Positions 34,834 to 42,348 of a stretch of DNA of 64,000 nucleotides are shown here, piece after piece. The notes under the pieces were generated by a model that searched no databases, was not told the DNA's origin, and was given only the letters and a program-made list of their open reading frames with translations. The position numbers and the translations under genes are program-made. Each line of letters begins with the position of its first letter. Position 1 is the stretch's first letter. The DNA is taken from the NCBI RefSeq assembly GCF_001426195.1, contig NZ_LMRS01000012.1:434001-498000 (forward strand), given 5' to 3'. This DNA comes from Sphingomonas sp. Leaf339 (GTDB lineage Bacteria; Pseudomonadota; Alphaproteobacteria; Sphingomonadales; Sphingomonadaceae).

Positions 34834-37800
34834 TCATGCGGGGCTCGACAGCGGCGCGGTGTCGTTCTGCATGTCCGGGTCATCGATCTTAACCGTCTGC
34901 TGCCCGAACCGTGCGTAGAGCGTCGGCAGCACGAACAGCGTCAGCAACGTCGCTGAGATCAACCCGCCGATAACGACGGTCGCGATCGGCTTCTGCACTT
35001 CCGCGCCAGCTCCAGTCGCGAATGCCATCGGAACGAAGCCGAGACTTGCAACGAGCGCGGTCATGACGACGGGGCGCAGCCGCTGGAGTGCCCCTGCCCG
35101 CGCCGCCTCGGCCCGGTTCATGCCCGACCTGATCAGGTCCTGCACCGAACTGACCATCACGAGGCCGTTGAGCACCGCGATTCCCGACAGCGCAATGAAC
35201 CCCACTGCCGCCGAAATCGAGAAGTCCATGCCGCGCACGAACAGCAGCAGCACGCCGCCGACCAGTGCGAACGGCACGCCGGTGAATACGATCGCGGCGT
35301 CGCGCACCGATCCCAATGCTCCGTAAAGCAGTAGCAGGATCAGTACGAAGCATGCCGGCACCACGAGTTGAAGCCGCTGGCTGGCGGACTCCAGGTTCTC
35401 GAACTGCCCACCCCATTCGAGGTAGGTTCCGGCAGGCAAACGCACTCCGTTTGAAAACGCGGCCTGTGCGTCCGCCACCACGCTGCCGACGTCGCGTCCG
35501 CGCACATTCGCCTGGACAACGACGCGGCGCTTGCCGTTTTCGCGGCTGATCTGGTTCGGCCCGTCGACGACACCGATGTCGGCGACGCTGGACAACGGCA
35601 CGTAGCCACCGCCCGCAACCGGGACCTGCACCTGCTCGAGCAGCCCCAGATCGGCCCGTTCGGCGTCCGACAGGCGTATGACGACCGGGAAGCGCCGGTC
35701 ACCCTCGAAGATCATGCCGGACTCACGGCCCCCGATCGTGGCGGTGATGGTGTCCTGTACGTCCTGTGCAGTGACGCCGACACGAGCCATCGCATCACGA
35801 TTTACCCGTATGTCGAGCATCGGCAGTCCTGTCGTCTGTTCGACCTTCACGTCTACCGCGCCTTGCGTCTTGCGCAGGACGCCGGCGATCTGTTGGGCGG
35901 TGCGGTTCATGGCGCCGAAGTCGTCGCCGAACACCTTGACCGCGATGTCGTCGCGCACGCCCGCAATTAACTCGTTGAACCGCATCTGGATCGGTTGCGT
36001 GATCTCATACGCGTTGCCTGGGAACTGCTCGAGCTTGGTTTCCAGCCGCTCGACCAGCGCGGACTTATCCACTTTGGGATTGGGCCATTCGTCATGCGGC
36101 TTCAGGATGACGAACATGTCGGTCGCGTTGGGCGGCATCGGGTCCGAGGCCAGTTCGGCGGTGCCGGTCTTGGAAAAGACGAACCGCACCTCCGGCTGTT
36201 TCGACACCATCCGTTCGATCGGCACCTGCATCGCCTGGCTCTGCTGGACCGACGTCGCGGGGATGCGAAGCGCCTGGATCAGCAGGTCCCCCTCGTCGAG
36301 CTGAGGAAGAAACACCTGCCCCAGCGTCGTGAAGGCGAACGCCGCCAGCACGAGGCTGACGACGCCAACACCGATGGTCATCGACGGCCGCTTCATCGCC
36401 TTTTCGAGGCCCGGTTCGTAGCGCTGTTTCAGCCACGAAATGATCCGCCCGTCTTCTTCGTTCACTTTCCGCGATAGCCATATGGCAATCGTCGCGGGCA
36501 CGAAGGTCAGCGACAGGACGAACGCGAACAGTAGCGCGATGATGACGGTCAGGGCCATCGGCACGAACGTCTTGCCTTCAACGCCGGAGAGGGTCAGCAG
36601 CGGCACATAGACGAGGATGATGATCGCCTGCCCGTACACCGACGGCCGGATCATCTCGCGCGTTGCGGTCGCGACCGCATCCAGCCGCTCCTTGATGCTC
36701 AATAAACGGCGTTCATAATGCTGTTTCTCGGCAAGACGGCGCAACGCATTCTCGACGATGATGACCGCGCCATCGACAATCAGCCCGAAGTCGAGCGCGC
36801 CGAGGCTCATTAGGTTCGCCGAGACCCCCAGCCGGAGCATCCCGAACCCCGTCAGCATCATCGTTACCGGGATGACCGCCGCGGCGATCAGCGCGGCGCG
36901 GAAGTTGCCGAGCAGCAGGAACAGGACGACGATGACGAGGAGCGCGCATTCGGACAGGTTCTTCGCCACCGTCCGAATCGTCGAGTTGACCAGCGCGGTG
37001 CGATCGAGCACCGGCTGCACGACCACGTCCGGCGGCAGCGAGGCGTTGATCGCCTTCAGTCGGTCGGCGACGGCGGTCGCCACGTTACGGCTATTCTGGC
37101 CGATCCGCATGATCGCGGTGCCGACGACGACTTCGGTGCCGTTTTCCGATGCCGATCCCATGCGGATCGCCTGCCCGGTGCGGACGGTCGCGACCTGATC
37201 GAGCGTGATCGGCACGCCCTCACGGGTGGCGACGACGGTGCGGGCCAGTTCGCTCGCATTGCGCAACAGCGCGTCCGAGCGGACCGCCAGACCCTCGCCG
37301 TTGCGGTTGACGAAACCGCCGCCGACGCTGGTGTTGTTCTTCTCGAGCGCGGTGCCGAGGTCGGTCAGCGTGATCTTGAGCGCCGCCAGTTTCTGGACGT
37401 CGGGAACAACCAGATACTGCTTCGCATACCCACCGATCGAGTCGATACCCGCTACACCAGGGACATTCTTCAGCAGTGGCGTAACGATCCAGTCCTGTGC
37501 GGTGCGCAGATAGGTCGCCTTGTCCTCCTCGCTCGTCAGCCGCTCGCCCTCGGGCGTGATGTAGCTGCCGTCGGGCTGCTGGCCCGGCTCGCCGCGACGA
37601 TGCTCGTCGTCCTTGCGATGATCGAGCCGGACGGTCCACATATAGACCTCGCCAAGGCCGGTCGCGATCGGCCCCATCTCCGGGTTCACGCCATCGGGCA
37701 GGCTTTCCGCGACGCCCTGCAGCCGCTCGCCGACCTGTTGGCGGGCGAAATAGATGTCGGTGGAATCGTCGAAGACCGCAGTGATCTGCGCGAAGCCGTT

Positions 37801-38061
37801 GCGGCTGAGCGAGCGCGTGTTGTCGAGGCCGGGGATGCCAGCCAGCGCGGTTTCGATCGGGAACGATAGCTGCTTCTCAACGAGCTCGGGCGAGAGCGCC
37901 GGCGCGCGTACGTTGATCTGGACCTGATTGTTGGTGATGTCCGGCACTGCGTCGATCGGCAGCCGAAATAGTGACCAGGCGCCGACGACGGCGACGATGG
38001 CGGTGAGAAGCAGGACGAGCCAGCGCTTCTCTACCGCCCAATTGACGATGCGCGCGATCAT
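34834..38061 (-). CDS. czcA: Heavy-metal efflux RND pump, CzcA/CusA family
   Basis: The 1075-residue inner-membrane proton antiporter has the HME-RND start (IVNWAVEKRWLVLLLTAI) and twelve membrane segments in two sets. Its transmembrane-4 motif DFGLIVDGAVIIVEN is the form typical of CzcA-like Zn/Co/Cd/Ni pumps rather than Cu/Ag pumps. A charged insertion with DHRKDDEHRRGE (about residues 147-160) is also seen in CzcA/CnrA relatives. It exports divalent cations from periplasm or cytoplasm with CzcB and CzcC, encoded just upstream; exact metal choice is inferred. Confidence 0.95.
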   Translation of the reverse strand: MIARIVNWAVEKRWLVLLLTAIVAVVGAWSLFRLPIDAVPDITNNQVQINVRAPALSPELVEKQLSFPIETALAGIPGLDNTRSLSRNGFAQITAVFDDSTDIYFARQQVGERLQGVAESLPDGVNPEMGPIATGLGEVYMWTVRLDHRKDDEHRRGEPGQQPDGSYITPEGERLTSEEDKATYLRTAQDWIVTPLLKNVPGVAGIDSIGGYAKQYLVVPDVQKLAALKITLTDLGTALEKNNTSVGGGFVNRNGEGLAVRSDALLRNASELARTVVATREGVPITLDQVATVRTGQAIRMGSASENGTEVVVGTAIMRIGQNSRNVATAVADRLKAINASLPPDVVVQPVLDRTALVNSTIRTVAKNLSECALLVIVVLFLLLGNFRAALIAAAVIPVTMMLTGFGMLRLGVSANLMSLGALDFGLIVDGAVIIVENALRRLAEKQHYERRLLSIKERLDAVATATREMIRPSVYGQAIIILVYVPLLTLSGVEGKTFVPMALTVIIALLFAFVLSLTFVPATIAIWLSRKVNEEDGRIISWLKQRYEPGLEKAMKRPSMTIGVGVVSLVLAAFAFTTLGQVFLPQLDEGDLLIQALRIPATSVQQSQAMQVPIERMVSKQPEVRFVFSKTGTAELASDPMPPNATDMFVILKPHDEWPNPKVDKSALVERLETKLEQFPGNAYEITQPIQMRFNELIAGVRDDIAVKVFGDDFGAMNRTAQQIAGVLRKTQGAVDVKVEQTTGLPMLDIRVNRDAMARVGVTAQDVQDTITATIGGRESGMIFEGDRRFPVVIRLSDAERADLGLLEQVQVPVAGGGYVPLSSVADIGVVDGPNQISRENGKRRVVVQANVRGRDVGSVVADAQAAFSNGVRLPAGTYLEWGGQFENLESASQRLQLVVPACFVLILLLLYGALGSVRDAAIVFTGVPFALVGGVLLLFVRGMDFSISAAVGFIALSGIAVLNGLVMVSSVQDLIRSGMNRAEAARAGALQRLRPVVMTALVASLGFVPMAFATGAGAEVQKPIATVVIGGLISATLLTLFVLPTLYARFGQQTVKIDDPDMQNDTAPLSSPA

Positions 38062-38065
38062 GACA

Positions 38066-39232
38066 TCAATCCTCGTGCGCCGCTTCGCCCTTGCCGAGTT
38101 CGGCCTTGAGCGTGAAGCTGCCAGTGGTGGCGATCTGCTCTCGGCCTGTCAGGCCGGAGCGGATGATGACTGTGTCGCCGGCTGCGTCGCCGAGCGAGAC
38201 CGGGGTCGCCTGGAACCCCTTGGCCGTCCGGACGAACACGACCGATTTGCCCTCGACCATCTGGACGGCGGTCGTCGGCACGCGAACCGCGCTGCCTCCG
38301 CCGCTGCCGCTGAGCTGGACCGCGGCGGTGACGGGCTCGCCGACGCGCCACTGACCTCCGCGATTGTCGAGCGTCGCGATGACCGGCACCTGCCGCGTCT
38401 GCGGATCAAGCGCGGGCGACAAGAAGCTGATCCGGGCGCTCGCCTGCCGTCCCGGTGCCGTCACCGTCACGATATTGACCGGCTTCACCCGGCCGGCATC
38501 CTCGGGCTTGAGGTTGAGCGCCAGCGACACCCGGCCAAGATTGGCGATGCGATAGAGCTCGCTGTCCGCCGCGACGGTCTGTCCCAGCACGACCGGCCGG
38601 GCGATTACCTGCCCCGCGATCGGCGCGACGATGCCGAGCCGATTGAGCCCGCCCCCGCCTCCACCTGCTGCCGATACCTGGCTCTGGGCCTGACGGTAGG
38701 CGATGCGTGCTTCGGTCGCCGCGGTACGTGCAGCGATTAGATCCTGCTCGGGGGAAACGCGCTGTGCAAGCAACCATTGCTCGCGTCCGAGATTGGAGTT
38801 GGCAAGCGCGAGCCGGGCACGCGACGCCTCGACCTCACCCTTGAGCTGTGCCGCCTCGCGACTCTCGATGATGGCGATCGTCTGCCCGCGTCCGACTGAC
38901 TGGCCGAGGTTGCGCGTCAGCGCGACGACCCGTCCACCGATCGCGGCGGAGACGACCTGGGTATCCTGCGGGTCGCCCTCGATCGTCGCCGGCAAATCGA
39001 TCGTGCCAGTACCCCCCGTCAACGGCCGGCCGATTTGGACCCCCGCAGCGGCAATCTTGTCCGCCGAGAGCGTGACGGCGCCCTCGTTCGCATGCGCTGC
39101 TTCATTGCCGCCGGCTTCGGTCCCGGCTGCTGTTTCGTTGGTGGCAATGACGTAGCCGTCCTCGGGGCTGCCGCCGCAGGCCGCGAGTAACAGGCCGAGC
39201 GGCAGGAGGCCGCGCGTCAGGATCTTCTTCAT
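38066..39232 (-). CDS. czcB: Periplasmic adaptor (membrane fusion) lipoprotein of the metal-efflux system, CzcB-like
   Basis: The 388-residue protein has a lipoprotein signal with lipobox LLAAC, a biotinyl-lipoyl hairpin (VSAAIGGRVVALTRNLGQSV, IVAPIAGQVIARPVVLGQTV) separated by a coiled-coil helical hairpin, and beta-barrel domains. A stretch of glycines (AAGGGGGGLN) sits at the end of the coiled coil. It links the RND pump to the outer-membrane channel. It overlaps czcC by 4 bases and is followed by czcA after 4 bases. Confidence 0.94.
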   Translation of the reverse strand: MKKILTRGLLPLGLLLAACGGSPEDGYVIATNETAAGTEAGGNEAAHANEGAVTLSADKIAAAGVQIGRPLTGGTGTIDLPATIEGDPQDTQVVSAAIGGRVVALTRNLGQSVGRGQTIAIIESREAAQLKGEVEASRARLALANSNLGREQWLLAQRVSPEQDLIAARTAATEARIAYRQAQSQVSAAGGGGGGLNRLGIVAPIAGQVIARPVVLGQTVAADSELYRIANLGRVSLALNLKPEDAGRVKPVNIVTVTAPGRQASARISFLSPALDPQTRQVPVIATLDNRGGQWRVGEPVTAAVQLSGSGGGSAVRVPTTAVQMVEGKSVVFVRTAKGFQATPVSLGDAAGDTVIIRSGLTGREQIATTGSFTLKAELGKGEAAHED

Positions 39233-40542
39233 CGGTCGGTTCCCTCGGAACTGGTGGTCGGCACAGAGGCGGTCAGTCGCTCCAGTCGCGCACGGGCATT
39301 CTGGTAATCGGCGAGCGCATCGATTGCGGCGACGCGGGTTTCGGCGAGCGTGCGTTCGGCATCGAGCAGGTCGAGCTGCCCGAACTTGCCTTCGCGGTAG
39401 CCGATCCGTGCGATCCGGGCGGCTTCGGCCGCCGCCGCCAGCGCGAGGCCGACCGCGGCGCGCGCCGAGGTCGCTGCATTGGCGACTTCAGCCTGCGCGT
39501 CGGTGATAGCCTGCTCGACGTCGAGCGCCGTGATACGCCGGACGGCCTCCGCCCGTGTCCGCTCAGCCGTCGCTTGCGCGATGGCTGCACGGCCGTTGTT
39601 GAACGCGGGGATCGGGATCGAGATCGCGAACACGGCGGCGGTGTCATTGGTCGCCTCCAGACGCCGGAGCGCGGGGCCGACATTGATGTCGGGAACACGG
39701 TTGGCGCGCGCGAGCCGAATGCCGGCGTCCGCAATGACGAGATCTGCGTCGGCCGCCGCCAGTTCCAGCGTGCCGGCGGTCTGCACCGGTGCCGCCGGGC
39801 CGAAGGTTGCAGGCGGTAGCCGATCGAGCAGTTCGACATCGAGTGTGCCGTCGATCGGACGGCCTAGCCGCCTCGCGAGGTTCGTCCGCGCGGCCTCGGC
39901 GAGCCGGGTCAGGCGTTCGACATTGGTGTCTGCGTTGATACGGGCGACATCGGCGCGCTGTTGTTCGAGCGGTGACGCGCGCCCTGCCTGGACGCGGACC
40001 GAAGCCCCGCGCAGCACCTCGCCTGCTATCCGCGCCTGATCGCGCGCCGTCACCAGCCGGCGTTCGGCTGCGATCACATCGATATAGAGCTGCGTAACCT
40101 GCACGCGGATATCGGCGGCGACGATCGCTTTCTGGAGCTGCGCGCGGGATACCTGCGCGTCGGCAACGGCAACCCGGGCACCGCGTTTGCCGCCCAGTTC
40201 GATCGGGATTGCGACCCCGATCGTCGTCTCCGCATTTCGCACCCCTCTGTATGGACCGGAGCCGACGACGTTTTCGACCTGCCCCTGGAAGACAGGGTCG
40301 GGCCGGAGCTCAGCCACCGCGCGCGCTGCCTGCGCGGCTTCGACCGAAGCGGAGGCAGCGGCACCAGAAGGTGCCGATCCGCCAGCGGCCGACACCGCCT
40401 GATCAAGCGAAAGGCCGGGCAACGGCTGCGCCGCGGTCGGAGTTTCAGTCGGGACGGCCGCCTGTATCGGCCGCCCCTGTTGCGCCTGCGCGATCGAAGC
40501 ACAGGACGCCGCGGCCAGGATGGCCGCGAGCATCAGTTTCAT
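39229..40542 (-). CDS. czcC: TolC-family outer-membrane factor of the metal-efflux system, CzcC-like
   Basis: The 437-residue protein has a signal peptide (MKLMLAAILAAASCASIAQA) and two OEP repeats rich in long amphipathic helices (ARAVAELRPDPVFQGQVENV, GYREGKFGQLDLLDAERTLA). It forms the outer-membrane exit duct. It is the second gene of the operon and its stop overlaps the czcB start (ATGA). Confidence 0.92.
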   Translation of the reverse strand: MKLMLAAILAAASCASIAQAQQGRPIQAAVPTETPTAAQPLPGLSLDQAVSAAGGSAPSGAAASASVEAAQAARAVAELRPDPVFQGQVENVVGSGPYRGVRNAETTIGVAIPIELGGKRGARVAVADAQVSRAQLQKAIVAADIRVQVTQLYIDVIAAERRLVTARDQARIAGEVLRGASVRVQAGRASPLEQQRADVARINADTNVERLTRLAEAARTNLARRLGRPIDGTLDVELLDRLPPATFGPAAPVQTAGTLELAAADADLVIADAGIRLARANRVPDINVGPALRRLEATNDTAAVFAISIPIPAFNNGRAAIAQATAERTRAEAVRRITALDVEQAITDAQAEVANAATSARAAVGLALAAAAEAARIARIGYREGKFGQLDLLDAERTLAETRVAAIDALADYQNARARLERLTASVPTTSSEGTDR

Positions 40543-40599
40543 CGGATATCGATCCTGACAGAATACGTCGGACCGGCAGATGCCGGCCAGCGGGTATCG

Positions 40600-40953
40600 T
40601 CAGGCGGCCGGAGGCCTCAATGCGGGGTCGGTTAGATGCGACGCGATGGCGCTGGTAGATGCAGGGAACGGACGCAGACCGTCTGCGCTCGTCATCGACG
40701 GCAGAGTATCGCTCGCCGGCACGTCCAGTGTCTGACCATGGCAGGTGCCGTGATGGTGGGGCATCGCCTTATCGGCATCGCCCTGCGATTGATCGGCATC
40801 GCCGTCGCTATGCACCGTGCCACTGCATTCAATTGTCACAAGCCCCGGTATTTCACGCGCATGCACAGCGGCCGTCATCACCAATGACGACGCAATCATG
40901 ACGAGCAATAGGGACCAAAGCTGCCGGGACACCATGCATCCCATAGTGGACAT
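40600..40953 (-). CDS. Small exported His-rich protein heading the metal-efflux operon
   Basis: The 117-residue protein has a signal peptide (SRQLWSLLLVMIASSLVMTAAVHA) and a mature part with SGTVHSDGDADQSQGDAD and MPHHHGTCHG, which could bind metal ions. It is 57 bases upstream of czcC in the same direction. Similar small proteins precede metal-efflux genes in sphingomonads, but no function is assigned. Several in-frame Mets exist; 40953 is preferred as it follows a GGTGG, and 40938 is also possible. Confidence 0.7.
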   Translation of the reverse strand: MSTMGCMVSRQLWSLLLVMIASSLVMTAAVHAREIPGLVTIECSGTVHSDGDADQSQGDADKAMPHHHGTCHGQTLDVPASDTLPSMTSADGLRPFPASTSAIASHLTDPALRPPAA

Positions 40954-41025
40954 GCCACCAACTGTCACCGCCAAACTGAAATATGTTCGCGTCCAGCGCA
41001 GCAGAGACTGTCCCAGCGAGCACGC

Positions 41026-41036
41026 ATTGTAACAAT
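41026..41036. promoter_or_regulatory. Short palindrome upstream of the efflux operon
   Basis: ATTGT-A-ACAAT is a perfect 5+1+5 dyad about 75 bases upstream of the first operon gene, in the 195-base gap to the GH5 gene. It is a candidate regulator site; no metal-sensor regulator gene lies in the window. Confidence 0.3.
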
Positions 41037-41148
41037 TGCTGGCAGATGATTCTTAACGAACGTTTCGCACGTTGAACGAGACCAGAGCCGATTGTCGTTT
41101 TCACCGACGCTCGAACGAGATGCGTATCAGAATACCATCCTCCACTCA

Positions 41149-42273
41149 TCATGGGCGTGATCCGCGGCCCGTCAGTTGGCGGATCAATGTAGCCTCCGCG
41201 TCGCGATAGGGCGTACCATTTGCCCGTAAAACCTCGTGGAACCAGACGGTCGGCTCATCGAAAGTGTAGGGTTTTTTCCAACTATCCCATGGCAACCGAG
41301 TCTGCGTGCGACCATCGACGAAACCCCAGTTGATCATTGCGATGTTCAGCCGTTTGCCGATCGGCAGCGATCCATCGAATGTCGATCCCGCGCCGCGCGC
41401 CATGTATTCGGTACAGAACACCGGCCGGCCATAGCTCAGCATCTGCGTCGCACGGGCCTCGAACTTCTCGGGCCAGCTATAATCGTGAAAGCTCATCACG
41501 TCGGAATTGGCAACCTGAATACGCTCTATCGGATCAAGCGTCGCCTGCCGGTCCCATTGGTCGCCAATCCACAGACCGCTGGTCAACGGTTGTATCGGAT
41601 TGGCGGATCGCGCCCAGTCGAACATCTGGCCAATTAATCCGGCGACCATCGCCTTCTTGCCGGGAGTCGCCGCATAATTGCCGCCGCCCTCATTATTGGG
41701 TTCGTTCCAGACGTCCCAGGCCAATACCCGGTCATCCTTGGCGAACTGACCGACGATGTTCTTCACATAACCTTCCAACGCGGCATAACGGCTGCGGTCG
41801 GCAAGCCGTGCCGCGCCGGGTCCTTGGACCCAGCCGGAGTTATGAACGCCGGGTATCGGCGGATGCTGCGGACCCGTGGCCGCGTTCGGGTCCCAGCAAC
41901 TGTCGAACAGAACGAAGACGGGGCGGATGTGATGTCGGGCGGCGATGACCAGAAACTGGTCCATTCGCCGCTTCAAACCTTCGGCATCGTCCTCCCACAA
42001 CAAATTGTGGATGAACACGCGCATGGTATTCATCCCCAGCTTCTCGGCCCAACCCAACTCACGATCGATCGCGGCCGGATCAAACGTCGCCGGCTGCCAC
42101 ATTTCCAGCTGATTGATCGCGCTGGCTGGTGTGTAGTTGGCACCGACCAGCCATGGCTGCCGTGCGTACCAAGTGTTGGCCGCCTGCTTGGTCCAGAGCG
42201 GCCGCGCCTCAGCGGTCTGGGCAAGCGCAAGAACCGCGACGATCGGCACTGTCAGGCTATTGACGATACGCAT
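41149..42273 (-). CDS. Glycoside hydrolase, GH5-like (cellulase family fold)
   Basis: The 374-residue protein has a signal peptide ending in AEA and a TIM-barrel with GMNTMRVFIHNLLW, the acid/base Glu in WDVWNEPNNEG, and a nucleophile Glu in VFCTEYMARG. These place it in clan A near GH5. It is predicted periplasmic or secreted; the substrate (beta-mannan, beta-glucan or beta-xylan) is not readable. The start at 42273 gives the signal peptide; upstream codons are not conserved-looking. It follows the large TonB receptor in the same direction. Confidence 0.82.
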   Translation of the reverse strand: MRIVNSLTVPIVAVLALAQTAEARPLWTKQAANTWYARQPWLVGANYTPASAINQLEMWQPATFDPAAIDRELGWAEKLGMNTMRVFIHNLLWEDDAEGLKRRMDQFLVIAARHHIRPVFVLFDSCWDPNAATGPQHPPIPGVHNSGWVQGPGAARLADRSRYAALEGYVKNIVGQFAKDDRVLAWDVWNEPNNEGGGNYAATPGKKAMVAGLIGQMFDWARSANPIQPLTSGLWIGDQWDRQATLDPIERIQVANSDVMSFHDYSWPEKFEARATQMLSYGRPVFCTEYMARGAGSTFDGSLPIGKRLNIAMINWGFVDGRTQTRLPWDSWKKPYTFDEPTVWFHEVLRANGTPYRDAEATLIRQLTGRGSRP

Positions 42274-42306
42274 CGGACGCCTCCGTTCGCAAAACGACCG
42301 CGGCAA

Positions 42307-42344
42307 ATGGGACAATGGATCGGTCGCACCACCCATTGTCCCAT
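42307..42344. promoter_or_regulatory. 12-bp inverted repeat between the TonB receptor and GH5 genes
   Basis: ATGGGACAATGG (42307-42318) and CCATTGTCCCAT (42333-42344) form a perfect 12-bp stem with a 14-base loop, starting 5 bases after the TonB-receptor stop on the minus strand. It could stop or reduce read-through, so that receptor mRNA exceeds GH5 mRNA, or stabilise the upstream transcript. Confidence 0.6.
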
Positions 42345-42348
42345 CAGT

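Noticed and set aside
34481..41148. Prophage or integrative element after tRNA-Glu
   Set aside because: No integrase, excisionase, phage structural gene, transposase or duplicated tRNA end is visible; only composition and position suggest transfer.
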